A stretch of 60,761 nucleotides of DNA from Pisolithus tinctorius. Its lineage: Eukaryota; Basidiomycota; Agaricomycetes; Boletales; Pisolithaceae. The stretch covers positions 1 through 60,761 of the forward strand of contig JANFAH010000136.1 of NCBI GenBank assembly GCA_024663395.1. The letters run 5' to 3'. Position numbers and translations under genes: made by a program. Shown here piece by piece: positions 29,557 through 42,300 of this stretch (positions are counted from its first letter, which is position 1; every line of letters starts with the position of its first letter). The notes under the pieces were generated by a model that worked only from the letters and a program-made list of their open reading frames with translations, searched no databases and was not told the DNA's origin.

Positions 29557-31233
29557 CTACGCAATACGCGCGCTGATAGCAGATCTTTGCTGCAAGGGGT
29601 ACTCAAAGGCGAGCGACCCCTGGAGTGTGTCCTCCGAAGCGGGAGTTGCTGCGTGCCGTATGTGCAAAATCAGCCGACAGCCAGCGATAACAGCTACGCC
29701 GTGTGGGAAACCTTCAGGTATCTCAACCCACTCCGGCTAGAACCCGTTGCGTAGTGAGTTTGATCCAAGAGCTGGAAGAAACCACGTACAGATAATACGC
29801 CCCACATAACTGCATTCATAACACCCACCAAGAAAATGCTGTGAAAGCTAATGAGCGCCATCGTAAATGGGGCATGGACACTTACACTAGGAAATACCCC
29901 ACGTTGCCCTTGATCAGAACATCAAACAGAAACACTCTGTTGGAGAGGGCCATATAACTAATCTCATCCCTCGATCTCTGAATGCCTGCCCGAACAGCGA
30001 GTGAACACAATAGGAACTCGAAGCATAGTATAGGTAACCAAAAGACATAAAAACTGTTCGACGTGTCTTCGTTGGTACAGATCTTCACGCCGGGTATGGG
30101 TTCGTTGCTGGCTTATTGAGGGCCTCAAAGTCAGTGCCACAGATAAAAGTACTAGACACTAACTTCCAGATGTGAGATTCGCAGTGATGAGAATTGCGAT
30201 CATGGCCAGGATTTCAACTAGGAACGCAGACCCCATGAGTAACAACACCTTCCGCGAGCGATTGTATAATGCGGAAGAGACGCATTTGCAGAATTACTTG
30301 GCGAGTGACATGAGTGGATTAATAGTCATGGACGTGAATACAAAAATCTTACTTTGTACCAGCCATACTAGAAAACAGGCGGGCCAACCTTGCATAATCA
30401 TGAAAGTATTACCTACAGAGTTATCAGACAAATATTACACTAACAGAAGAGTAGTGGAGCTCACAGCTGTGATGTATATGAGTACAATAAGGTATCAGTG
30501 GGAGGGATTTAAGCCCCTGAATATCACATACAACTATCGCGATAAGTCAGAAAGGCCCATCACGTTGCAAGTGATCCTCACCTCTTCAGAAACATCGGAC
30601 AAGAAGACTAAGCAGTAGGTGAGCTGAAATTGTCTCGAGAATCCGAGTGGACTCGACCGACCCGTAGCATTGAACCTATATTGCAGTTCGAAAACCCATG
30701 ACAATGATATGAGGACTCGAGTAAAAACTTACACACCACACAGAGTACCAAAGTATCGCAGCTGTTGTGCGGCATGCTGAGAAGAACATACGCCTCCTTG
30801 AACATAGCGAACTCTTACGATGAGATAGAGAATTGTGGTCGTCGTCCTGGGTCGTTTCTACGATAGGCCATGAGGATTCGGTTACCCTTGCAGCAAGGCT
30901 AGTTTTGTGGAGAGCTTACCCATATCTGTTCAACCTTCGAAAGCATTGAAAATCAAGGGTCACCATTGCAATTGCAAACAACTTTATGTAACTGGAGAAC
31001 TGGTACCTCTTGATCAACGCTAATCACTGCATGTACCGTGAGTAACGCGGACAGTCTCAAAAGCTTGTGCTTACGATAGTCATATACCATAACGACCGAG
31101 GGGACCACTGGCAAATACGTTCAGTAAAAATATATCTTCGCAGACACAACGCAAGCCACTCACGTTGACATATTCGAGTTAAACGAGCAATTTGTACCAA
31201 TCTGAGGAAATCCGCGGCGGTCGTGGACTGCAT
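29557..31233 (-). CDS. DUF6533-type multi-pass membrane protein
   Basis: Basidiomycete integral membrane protein of unknown function. The first exon (ATG 31231-31233) reads MQSTTAADFLRLVQIARLTR. The DUF6533 signature is then assembled across short introns: VVMVYDY, LISVDQE, VEQIW. Further helices follow: TTTILYLIVR, RILETISAHLLLSL, ALYNRSRKVLLLMGSAFLVE (then ILAMIAILITANLTSG), SFYVFWLPILCFEFLLCSLA, and IFLVGVMNAVMWGVLS. The C-terminal tail starts GCRLILHIR and ends at TAG 29557-29559. The intron between the LLLSL and ALYN exons is about 280 nt, longer than usual. Exon borders in the middle are approximate. These families are expanded in mushroom-forming fungi. Confidence 0.75.
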
Positions 31234-32183
31234 CTTCTGCAATGTGCGAGTAGGGACGAGGGAAAATCCAGAGGCCAGAGCTATATAAAATTGGTGTTTA
31301 GATGCGGCGTGTAGAGCCAATCACGACAGGCCAGCTATCAGGACCTCCAAGGAGGCTGTATTTTCTCCGTGGGAATAAACATACGGGCTAATATGTTCAT
31401 GCCAGGAATTTGGAACGCATTGGGATGTGCAGCTGACCCCTGCAACTTGCGGACTCGCGGAGCCTGTATTTTAGAGAGTTGGAGCAAGTGGAGGGCCAAT
31501 TCGTCCCCACGCTGAATAATACGAAATCATGCGATGTCACGATCTAGGCATCACTACACGAAGACAAATGACTCACAATATATTAGCACTTCGTAGCCGA
31601 CCAGACACAGCAGAAGTCGAGTGTCAGATTGTGCTGGTTCGTCGCGCAACTTTGAAGGGCTGCAGCAGAACACCAGGTCTTCTTTCGAGCTCCTTAGATA
31701 CCCATTCTGTGCCACATGTCAGAACGATTATTAGAGTGGGATCATTCCCGTGATAAATGCCGATACACAGGTCGTACATTCTAGGGCCACTGTGGTGCAC
31801 ATCAGAGCACCGCTGAAGCTGTGTGTTGGGCTCATCCCTCACCAGTTAACGGTAAGGATCACTCAGCACTATCTATCAGTCTGGTGGCACGCGACAAGAC
31901 TCACCAGACCGGCAACCTCAGCGAACCAAGCCATTATCCTTTGACAAGTTCTGGTACGATAAGGTTGACTCGAGGCAACGTTGAACGTTCATCGGCCCCT
32001 GCGTTGCACGGGACCTTCGCTCGTTACGGTATTTACAAAGTTCGCTTTTCAAATTTCACCCGGCAGATGGGATCTCGTGATCCAGACGCCACCGATCACG
32101 ATTCACAAGTTCTCTCTTGAAATCACCGTTCAAGCCTATCATCACATCAGACCAGAAAGGATCTATTTGTCGGACACGACGTT
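31234..32183. promoter_or_regulatory. Divergent promoter region of the DUF6533 gene and MSH4
   Basis: About 950 bp between two start codons. Small overlapping ORFs only; no recognised element. Confidence 0.45.
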
Positions 32184-35100
32184 ATGGCGTCCACGTCTTC
32201 AGTTCCCTCCTCGACAGCGCGTCCGTTCACAGCTCAGGATCGTTCTACTGGTTCGTTTCGACCTGCGACCTCTCAATCGCGTCCCGGAACACGTGCGAGC
32301 ACAGGTCGGCCCCGAACAGCTGCTTCGACTAGACACGAAGCAAGTTACGTGGTCGCGATATTTGAGAGCCGTGGGATAGCACACGAAGTTGGTATGGCGG
32401 CCATGGATAAAGACACGGGGCGTGTTGTCCTTGTGCAGGTGTGGCCCCGTGGAAGCATCATGCCACTCTTTCTCGCTCAACTTATCCCAAAAGCTCGCTG
32501 ACTGTCCGACATACGTGAAGACACTTCATCAAATGCACATTCATTTTCCGGTCTTGGTGCTTGTTCCGGAAACCTTCGTGTCTGCCGCAGACGCGAGCTT
32601 CGCTACCTCGGGGAAGCGTCCCTCGACTACCTCGCTTCTGGTGCGGTTCATTATGGAAGAGTTTCAGAATGTACCTATCGAACCTGTCGCGAGGAAATAT
32701 TGGAATGATAGTGCAGGTGCTTTGGATTGATGTTTGTCTTCCCTTGGATCTCGGCTGAAGTGTCTCCAGGAATGGATTTCATTACACAGTTATGCGTGGA
32801 GGATGATGAGCGGGCAGCAACGCTTGTCTCTGTAGCGGATAAGGTGAGTATATGCGCCATGGGGACCAGCCTAACCGTGTCTTGCAGGTATTACGCGCTT
32901 TCATCTGCCAGTGCACTATTCAAGCACGCGGAGTATCGGTTGAATACACGCTTTGCTACGGGGTCTTTGCGTATCAGGTACGTGTCTGGTCAAGGAACGC
33001 TAATGATCGATCCGGAGACGGCGCGGAACCTTGAGCTGGTTAGCAATATTGTTCACAAGAAATCGACGCACTCCCTCTTTGGGTATCCTATTCGATGCAG
33101 ATGCAGGGCATTACTAGCTGCTGACAAGTCGATGATATAGGGTTCTGAATCATACTTACACGGCAATGGCTGCCCGCTTACTGCGTGCCAATCTTCTGGC
33201 TCCAATGACCGGTATATCTTGCCCCAAGCTTGGGCCATGGGCTAATGCTCTTGTCTTCCAGGGGAAGAAGCCATCAATGCACGCCTGGATGTAGTGGAAG
33301 GTAAGGACAGTCGATACATCTGTTCTTACTCCTTCAAGCATTTCCCAGAACTCGTTCAACGCGAAGATAAATTCGCAGAAGTCCGCGATGCTTTGAAGCG
33401 GTTAAACAAACTTGATTTTGACAAGTTGATATCCTCGGCAAGCCTGCCATATTTCTTCGGTACTGTATAATCATCATCCGATCCAGCTCGCCTCATCGGA
33501 AGTCCGTGTATCGCACGCGACAAAATCTGCGTTTTCTCGTGTTTCCCAGATGCTTAGTCTTCAAAGCATAGTACGAAATCTGCCGTTCCTGCAGAAAGCT
33601 TTGGCCGGGGGCAGATCCCAGTTATTGCAGATAGTTTATGACGTACGCTTGCGTTGCTTGGAAACGATGCGTTGTTGACACACAGCTACAAGATGATCTC
33701 CGACAAGCGCTTGGCGTTCATCGCAGACCTTATTGCGGATAATTTGAACGAGGAAGCTGGGCCTGTGAAGGTAACCTCTCTGGCTGCCTATAATCTGTTA
33801 GCTGAGTTTCGCAGGGTGGACTTGCTGCAGGTCAATGCAAGAGTCTATGCAGTCAGGGTACGTTCACAGGTCTTCTCAGCTAGTAAGCTGAATCAGTTAG
33901 GCCAACCGCCACCGGCTTCTTGATGTTGCTCGGGAGACATTTAAGGAGAACGTGGGCGACATCATGCAGCTCAATACAGTTCTGTCTGAGAAGCACGGTT
34001 TGCCCTTGACGCTCGTATACCAGGAAATGGATTCGTATTCACCTTGAAGAAGGACGAGTTGGAAGGCGAGCTTCCAAAGGGTTTTATCAACATTACTTCG
34101 CAAAAAGGGCGCTGGCTCTTTTCTAGTATGGAGCTGGTATGCGCGGACGCCCTGCGATGGCACCCCGTGCATGATCTGACTTGGTCTTTCCAGAAGAAGA
34201 TGAACGCAAGGATGAAAGATGCGTTGGACGAAACTCTCCTTCTCAGCAACAAGTAAGCATGAAAGTTATCTTAGTACTCGCATCCTGACAGTGAGGGCAG
34301 GATAATCCAGGACCTTGTCGAGCAGATACTGGCGTATTCTGGCGCTCTTTATACTGCATCTGAAGCAGCATGTATCGTTCCCAGAAGCGAATTATATTTA
34401 CCTGATGAACAATAGGTTGCCTATTGTTGACCTCCTTTGGTCCTTCGCGCACGCAACTATCAGTAAGTCGCCTCTATCATGGGTTTCGTTTGTGACTGTG
34501 ATCAGTGAGAAACTACGGTTAGTTCTTCGGTTGTCTTGATGCTGGGCTGCTAACAGGCGATTCATGGCAGTGCGTCCGGAATTCACTGGGACATTTGCCG
34601 TGAAGGCCGGAAGGCACCCAATCCTCGAGACCGTCCAAGCAGCAGGAACACTAGTGTCGAACGATATTTACTGTTGCGATTCATCTCATTTTCAGATTGT
34701 TCAGGGTCCAAAGTAAGTGGCAAGCTTGCGCTCCCTTTGTGACTTGGAACGGAGACCTGCTAGTATGTCGGGTAAGTGCTTGTGAGTCCGTCGACATCAA
34801 CCGTGTCAATGTCTTCTAGGAAAGAGTACGTACCTTCGGCAGAGTGGGTTACTAGTGACTATGGCAATGGCTGGGTGTTTCGTACCTGCGGAATATGCCA
34901 GCTTTCGGTGACCAACACCTTGAAACTTACTGCTTACTGAGCCTAAATAAGACTTACAGTATCCACGACGCCCTTCTGACTCGCCTCTCAAACGATGATG
35001 ACATAGAAAAAAGTTTGAGCACCTTCGCGAGCGAGATGGCGACTTCAGCCATGATCCTAGGTAAGCATGCTGCAGTTAGTTTGCACATCATATTTGGATT

Positions 35101-36189
35101 GACGATAGGTCTCGCGACACCGAAAACGCTGGTCCTTGTCGACGAGTTGGGTCGAGGTACCTCTACGATAGAAGGCGTTGGAATAGCCCATGCCATCGCG
35201 GAGGAGCTCATTCGAATTAAAGTAAGCCTCCTACCAACCTCGACGTTGTGCAGGATCACATGCTGCCTTCCGTAGTGCTTCGTTTTTTTCGCTACGTACT
35301 GTCGTTATTTTGAGGTGCCTGCGCTATCCGTTGACGTCGAGTACAGCCATTTCCAACAACTATCGACGGCACTATCTTGCCAACCCTCCGTGGTGAAGTA
35401 AGTCCCCTTCATTCCCACAAACGCAGTTTGAGTCATGCTGAGACTGCCGTAGTTTACATCTGTCCGTTCAGGTACATCCGTCATGCATACCAGCCATTAG
35501 CGGCGATGGCCGTATCATATGTTTATATTTATGTCCACACAGCCTACGCAGAAGACGTCCGGTTTTGGGATGGTGTTTCGATACCGGTGAGCACAATATG
35601 TTGCCACTTGACGGGCGTGGCTAGCGTAAAGGGTGTTGACCGCCCTCCTCCGCTAGCATCTGTCGACGGCCTACCTGACAATCATGGACATTATGGTCAG
35701 TGCCTACCCTGCACCGATAAGGCCGGGATACCAGATGTGCGACTGGGAATAACACACATATACATGCGTAGGTGTTGACCTTGCCACGTTGGCCGATTTA
35801 CCGCGCGATGTAGTACGAGAAGCCAAGAGAGTCGCCGAAATATTGACCGACTTGCACGTTCGGCAGGAAGCAAGCAGTCAGACGGCTGTCCAGGCTACTC
35901 ACCGTCGAGCCGTCGTCAAGGTAAGGCATGCATACCTCACTGTGTTGGAGTGACGCAGGCAGACGTCCTGATGTCCTAACCTGTGGTGCTTGGTCCTTTT
36001 CCGTACTCGATATCCTGAATACCCTCGATTAATTATACCGGATATGTCCGCCTTGGGTCATACAAGCTCCGAACGCAGCTCAGCCAGGCGCTTGAATACT
36101 CCGCATTGCCAGAGCCAGAACTTGTATCGTATCTCGCACGATTCCAGAAGAAGCTTATCGCCGTATTTCACGAGACATGTTCGGTGTAG
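32184..36189 (+). CDS. MSH4: Meiotic MutS homolog MSH4
   Basis: MSH4 pairs with MSH5 to stabilise Holliday junctions and promote crossovers; it does not repair mismatches. The ATG at 32184 opens a Ser/Thr/Arg-rich tail, then directly the connector domain ([20 protein letters not shown]); the mismatch-binding MutS-I domain is absent, as in the family. The lever and clamp segments include [20 protein letters not shown] and [19 protein letters not shown]. The ATPase has NYVRPEF, Walker A NMSGKST split by introns (about 34708-34850), and Walker [13 protein letters not shown] (35128-35163), then an [18 protein letters not shown] helix. More than 20 short introns are present. One extra base near 33826 and one missing G near 34027 disturb the frame. 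The stop is TAG 36187-36189. Confidence 0.93.
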
Positions 36190-37087
36190 GCAGTTAGTCT
36201 CTTCGTTACCAATATGAATCCCCGTGCGACGACGTTCCGTTGTTGTCTATACATACCGGTCGCCACGGACGCCATCATGCGATAAGATAAGCAGAGAGTT
36301 GTACAAAAATATTTGGAGTTGCCATGTACTTGGTCCTACTTACATAACCTGACACTGCTGGTCGGAATCGAATATGTATGCTACCCACCGAGTTCGACTG
36401 TCGGCTACGTAGTGCATTACCTGTCACTCTACCATTGAAGTTCGACCTGGACCGGATGGATACTGTGCCGAATAGCAATCACCTCTTGTACCACCTTCCG
36501 TACCCACCCCCGTCGTAGCTATTCTCCGACCAGTCAAGAGCCAACCCAATAAGTCAGGAAGCGCATCTTGATCCGCCCGTGATTAGTACGCCCCTGTTAC
36601 GGGGAGCGAACCAAGAGCGAGCTAACTTATCTTCTCATATCTTGGTGCCGAACACTCAGGCCTCAGGTCTGAATATAGTACTGTTGGCACTGATATGAGG
36701 CGATACGAACTGTGTGATGCCCGTGGCCAGTCCCTGGATAAAAGTAGGCTAGTCAAAGATGTTTCCGCTCTTCCTCACTGCATTGCCTACCCGTCATCGT
36801 CAATATCCGATAAATATTATACCCCCACGGAGAGCAAAGAGCCTTGTCACCAATATAGTCCTCAAGATAATAGGAAACAATGGGCATCGCTTTCTCCCGT
36901 GTGCATACCAGAACACGCTTCCAGTACTCAACCGAGTCTTCTCTGGGCGCTAGCAAATGTGGCGAGGGTGACGCCGAGAAACTGACGAACCCACTTGAAC
37001 AAGTCCAGGGTCGAGAAAGTGAGACGCCAAGAACGACAAAGGGGCAAGGCCAGAAGCAATAGAGCGAACGAGCACAATATCGTCGCA
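36190..37087. other. Intergenic region
   Basis: About 900 bp between MSH4 and the oxidoreductase gene. No gene or repeat is supported. Confidence 0.5.
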
Positions 37088-38961
37088 ATGTCCTGCTCCA
37101 GCCCGTACCCACCCCTGGGCTTCCAATCGCTGAACCAACACGCTCGTTTTGGGCATTCCCCCCTTCGGCTATTTTAGCTCGTCTCGTGCAGGACCCAGAT
37201 GAAAGCCAGTGTGCGGCGGTGCCAGAGTATGCGGATGTCGGTGTGTACTCCTATGTCTCGTGGGTGAGTGGTTACTGACTGAACACTTGTCCATGGTATG
37301 ACGGTGGTTGGGAATGGGTGTCATGGTACGCTATGTCGGTGGTACGGTGGTCGGACAGTCGTCATAGGGTCGGGTATATCGGCGCTTCTTTTGTCAGGGC
37401 GTTGCTAAACGCGGATCGGAAGCGGATCAATAAGGGCGGGTATGAGCACGAACGACTGAGCGTTGTGATGCTTGAAGCGCACGATGCGTGTTCAGGGGCA
37501 ACCGGAAGGCTAGTTCCCTCCATTGCCCTTGGTATCGCGCGTTGCTAACACACTACACAGGAACGGAGGTCATATCAACCCACCTTTATACCACGACTAT
37601 GAGGACCTCAAGAACACCCTCGGTCTCCGTGCCGCACAACACATCATCCGGTTCCGATTAGCTCACCTCGAAATCCAGCGACACATAGGTCAGACCGACG
37701 CAGCAGATGCGGATTGTCGAGAGGTCGAAGCTGTAGACGTGTACTACGACGAAGAGACGTTCGAGGAGGCGAAGAGGTTGTTGAAGGTGTATAAGAGGGA
37801 TATGCCAGTTGAGGCGGAGCCGTACGAGTGCTTGGGGGGTGAAGCAGCTAGGAAGGTGAGTGAACGTGAGAATGTGAGGATAAGCAAGTGGGGAGATGAA
37901 CACGAGCGCATTGCAGAGATATCAAGCTTTCAGAGTACGCTTTAGGGTGTATTACGACGCGTGCGGGAGCGGTTCATCCGTACCGGTTCGTTGCGGGCGT
38001 CCTCGCTCGGTTGCTCGAGGACCATCCCAACCAGTGAGTGGGGCCTTATCCATTCTACGTCGCTCACCACGGGGGGGGGACAAATAGGTTCCGTTTGTAC
38101 ACGAAAACGCCTTGCACATCTATCACGGGTCCATCGGAGAACGAATCCGCCTACACTTTACACACACCCCGCGGGACGCTGAAAACAAAGCACATCGTTC
38201 ATCTCACGAATGCCCACGTGGGTGCGCTCGTCCCTGGTCTTGCACCCGTGGTGACACAGGTGCGAGAGACGATGAGTGCGCAGAGACCCGGACGCAAGTT
38301 ACGTACTAAGATGGGTGGTGGGACACGTTCATATGTGTTTTATGACGACCCGGTGTACAAAGGATTCGATTACCTGACGCAGCTTCGGAGTGGCGAACAT
38401 GAGTTGATGTTTGGAGGTGGTCTCGAGGGAGAAAGTGTTGGATGTACACGGATGCCCGGTATGTATGATCTGCACAGTGCAGCACACGTGTCTGGAGCGT
38501 TGTCCGTCTACTTTGGCGCTGTAAATTGGGGTGCAGAAGGTGCGACTGCTGTGGATGGTGGTATCTGGGCAGCTGGGAGGGTAAAAGCCTTGTGGAGTGG
38601 CGAGCTGAGTGAATCAGCGGACGGATTTCCATGGGTGGGTCGAATCCCGGAGAGTGTGACGGGAAGGGAGAGGCCGTCGAAGACGGACAAGGAAATGGCG
38701 AGTCCTGGGGAATGGGTTTCTGCGGGATATTCAGGTGAAGGAATGGTGCACGCATGGTTGTGCGCCAAGGCAGTGGCGTTGATGGTGCTCGGGATGGAGG
38801 ATGACAAGAACGTGTGCGATGATATGAATGGGTTTGGAGCTGGACAGAGCGTTGCAGAGTGGCTTCCAGCTCGTTTTCTCATTTCAGAGACTCGACTCAG
38901 GCAAGTTCAGGCATGTCGGCGACAAGGAAGGAGGAGCAGGGCCAACGTATACAAGTCGTAA
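37088..38961 (+). CDS. DAO-family FAD-dependent oxidoreductase
   Basis: Likely oxidises an amino acid or amine; the substrate is unknown. The N-terminus reads PVPTPGLPIAEPTRSFW, typical of fungal members. The dinucleotide motif VVIGSGIS and the strand end VVMLEAHDACSGATGRNGGH (crossing an intron) mark the FAD fold. CITTRAGAVHPYRFVAGVLA and, near the C-terminus, GFPWVGRIP and SAGYSGEGMVHAW (the FAD-contacting end) complete the domain. The ATG at 37088 is not in frame with PVPTPG, and the GSGIS to ASFVRALL join (about 37377-37384) lacks one base in a G run, so two frame faults exist. An intron after ATGR starts AAG|GCTAGT, a probable GC-AG intron. The C-terminal tail after WLPARF is Arg-rich. 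Confidence 0.85.
37508..37560 (+). other. Probable GC-AG intron in the FAD oxidoreductase gene
   Basis: GGAAG|GCTAGT to CTACACAG, with a TTGCTAAC branch site, joins GATG-R to NGGH in frame, matching the conserved SGATGRNGGH block. No GT donor fits. Confidence 0.65.
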
Positions 38962-39110
38962 CTACTTGCTTGTATTTTCATCATATGATAAGTATTACTT
39001 AGATTGGTATGCTTACTAAGCAAGCTACGCGGCCCGCAGACATGGCGCCGGACCGTCTGACTAATAAATGGCCGAAGACACCACTTACGTCAGCCATACA
39101 CACTCTCCCG

Positions 39111-40163
39111 ATGTCCACGCCGTTGGCGGGCCCGTCTCCGCTCAAGGATCTTGTCCAACCACAGTTCCACCAAAACAACTTTCAAGAAGAGCTCTTTGTC
39201 AAAAATGATCTCGGAATCAAACTAGACAAGGGCAAGTTTCATTCCTTTACTACCTTTTTGACCTGTCTGACGCGTTGGACAGACGACCAGATCTGTCGGT
39301 TATCTCTGAGCTCTACAGGGTGTCCCACTGGGTCCACTTCACTGTCCACTCCGACATACAATCCCGTCCTCGCAGAATTTCCAGCCCCCTAAACAACTCC
39401 CGACACACCCACGAGACAGAGAACGTCTCGCAACAGTTTGTAAACACTGGCTGCGCGGTCTCTGCAAAAAAGGCGATGCATGCGAGTTCTTGCACGAGTA
39501 CAACCTCAGACGAATGCCAGAGTGCTGGTGGTACGCTAAATACGGGTATTGTTCTGCAGGCGACGAGTGCTTGTATGCACATCCAAGAGAAAGGAGGATA
39601 GAGTGTCCGGATTATAAACGCGGGTTTTGTAAATTAGGGCCGACATGTCCACGGAAACACGTCCGTCGCGTTGCGTGCCAGCTCTACCTTACCGGATTCT
39701 GTCCGCTAGGTCCAGAATGCCCACGAGGACAGTATGTATCTCATTTCTGACTATTATTTTTCAATATTATATTTTGCCACTTGTAGTCCTAAACCCTCCC
39801 TCCCACATCCAAGCGCGTACGATACCCCTCTTCCTCCTGCAAACCGAGACCTAGGGTCCACCCCCACCAGGGTACGGCCGATATGCTGACTACGATCGCT
39901 CGAACGGTGGTGGAAGTGGGAGCTGCGGGTCACGGGATCTGGGGGGGCCACAGCAGCATCGGGACCCCGACGAAACTCTGGACGAGGTCTTGTGTTTCAA
40001 GGTACGTCTTTTCCTTTCTTCTCCATGTTCACTTTGTCCGCTAACGTGAGCATCGTAGTGCGGCGAAAAAGGCCATTACGCGAATCATTGCAGGAATAGG
40101 AACGTTCCAGGTAACCGTGGAGGTATCGACCGATCGAGGAGATATGCCGTCACGGACGACTGA
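39111..40163 (+). CDS. YTH1: YTH1/CPSF30 mRNA 3'-end processing zinc-finger protein
   Basis: Binds the AAUAAA-type signal within the cleavage and polyadenylation factor. The ATG at 39111 gives MSTPLAGPSPLKDLVQPQFH. CCCH fingers follow: ICRLSLSSTGC/CPLRH, CKHWLRGLCKKGDACEFLH, CWWYAKYGYCSAGDECLYAH, CPDYKRGFCKLGPTCPRKH and CQLYLTGFCPLGPECP. After a Pro/Gly/Arg-rich linker a CCHC knuckle, CFKCGEKGHYANHC, ends the protein, the usual layout for fungal and plant orthologues. One extra base sits in finger 1 (about 39328) and one near 39856; without them the frame is continuous. The intron at 39232-39282 is of GC-AG type. Confidence 0.93.
39232..39282 (+). other. GC-AG intron in YTH1
   Basis: AAGG|GCAAGT to TTGGACAG. 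GCAAGT is the textbook GC donor. Removal joins KLDK to DDQICRLS ahead of the first zinc finger. No GT donor is available. Confidence 0.75.
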
Positions 40164-42300
40164 GGTCATCCTCCTTGTTTTCTCGTTGGTGGCTGCTCCT
40201 GTTTGTTTGTTTTCTGCCGCTTTGCGACTTCTGTATGTGTCGATAGCTTTCGTGCCTACTCGACGACGTGCGTGGGATAAGACGGGCTCGCGCGATGTGG
40301 GTCATAGCGATGGAACGGGCTTCCTGGGCTTGCCCCTTCCACGCATGAACCACAGATGCCAGTCCATTGACGTCGTACTTGTTTCATTTACACGTGTACG
40401 TACCCCGCTCCTGTAAGGTATAGGGCTTCATGTATTCCTCTGATCTGATTTTCAAAGTGAATGCAACGGACTGTTTGTACGGCTCACATGGCATATGTGG
40501 AGGTGGGAAGCGTTGCCGCCGCCGCACACTTCATTTTACTCGATCGCGTGGTGTCAAATGTTCATCGACTCATAGGTGTCAGTCAGCAAGACTTGGGACC
40601 CATTCATTTGATGCGAGCCTAATCTCACATAAGTACGCTCCACCACCTTACACCGGTACACGCCTATCGAAGATGTCACTATTTAGGACTTGGCCCACAG
40701 CGAGAACAAGAATGAATTGATGACATTCTATCATTACTTTGATGAGATGCATGATATTGGGCGTGGGGTATTGGGATTTAAAATTCAAATGCGAGGCTGC
40801 AGTACGGGCAGGCGGGTACACTGGGACTGAACTTGAATCGTATCGAAAATGCGATTCAGGAATTGTACATAGTTACATAAAAGAATATGTCGAAATGAGA
40901 CATGATGAACATCGAAAACATATGTATGCAATGGTATACATGCTTACCACCATGCACACTTATACGCACAGGGTAATAAGTTCAAGGGACACAGCATCCC
41001 ACCAAAAATAGGGGTATAGCAGTTGTACATAGTGCAATGGATAGGATAAAAAGAACCTTCGGTAGTGGCGTGCATATCGTCCATATCCAAAAGTTGAAAC
41101 GACACTGTCGGTGCATATTTCATACGAGTACTTTGGCATCGTCATTGACGTTAGCCGTCAGTGAATGCAAGGTCACTTAGACTCCAAACCATGCTCGCCA
41201 GAAGAAGCAGCACTGAGTTGCACACGCTTCGTAGGCGTTGTCGTGCTTGGACCACCACGCTCTCCGAATGAGATTCGCACCACACTGACACGCACACACA
41301 CACCCGAGAGAAAAGGGTAGAAGAAATAAGGGGAATAATTCAAAAAAAAGGTATAACGCTACTGGACACCAGTCACATACGTGCGCAAAAAAAAGATGAT
41401 GAGCAACGTTCGATGCAGCAGCAGTAGCACCACGACGAACGAGGGGAGGGGGAGGAGGTGAATAATATAAGAGGTAGGACGAAAAGAAAGGGACTTTTCA
41501 GCTTGTTTTTTTAGCTATGAAGGTGGGGAAAGAGAGATGACGGAATAGGGGGAAATGAGGAGAATATTTTTTTCGGAGGGAAACCGTCCATGATGCAGAG
41601 AAAATGAGGTAAGAAAAATTGGATGTGCGTACGTGCATGGTGAAGGCAGGTATGGATGTGAAACGGGGTAAGTGCATGTGCGTGCGTAAGGTGGAATTTA
41701 AGAGGTGACATATGGCCGGCGGCTCTATCTGGGGGAGAAAGAGGGCGCTCTAGAGGGGCAGACACAAACGGCGAGGATGGGCCACGAGAGATTGGCAAGA
41801 GCCGAACAGAACAAATTTCCACCAGCTACTTCATTCGTCGAAGATGAAAACAAGTGGGCGGAAGGGAAAGATCGAAACGAGCGAACGCGACGTGTGGGGT
41901 TGGCACGGACGACCGAAGCACCTTACAGCGAGAGTTTTAGGGGTACAAAGCGAGAGCGGGTGAGGCGACATTGGTATGGAGGCACGTAACACGTAGTCCT
42001 TTGTTTGCATTTGAAACGTGGGGTTGCATGGTTGCAGTGACGAGAGTGGCGATAACGATGATATGATTAGTGGTTGGTGGTGGTGGTACAGGGCGGAGCG
42101 TTTTGCTCGAGGAGAGATAAGCTTGCAACGCTAGCGAGTGACTCGAAAAAAAAAAAGAAAATACGATGACGACATCGATGACGGATGGACATCGGACGAA
42201 ATAAAACTGAGAATAGAGTCGTTGCTGCTGCTGCTGCCACTGAAAATGGTAGTGATAGACATGCTTGTCTGGGTATGGTATGTAGGACTCCAACACTCTT
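40164..42300. other. Long convergent intergenic region
   Basis: About 2.1 kb between two stop codons. It contains short simple repeats (a CA run near 41285-41305, CTG repeats near 42225-42239) and purine-rich stretches. Overlapping ORFs on both strands lack features. Unusually long for a convergent spacer in this gene-dense window. Confidence 0.5.

Noticed and set aside
30172..30618. 148-codon open frame on the plus strand
   Set aside because: It is antisense to the DUF6533 gene and partly opposite a clear transmembrane exon (ALYNRSRK...). It shows no family features, so it is likely a shadow.
41285..41305. CA dinucleotide run
   Set aside because: A short simple repeat only, with no larger structure around it.
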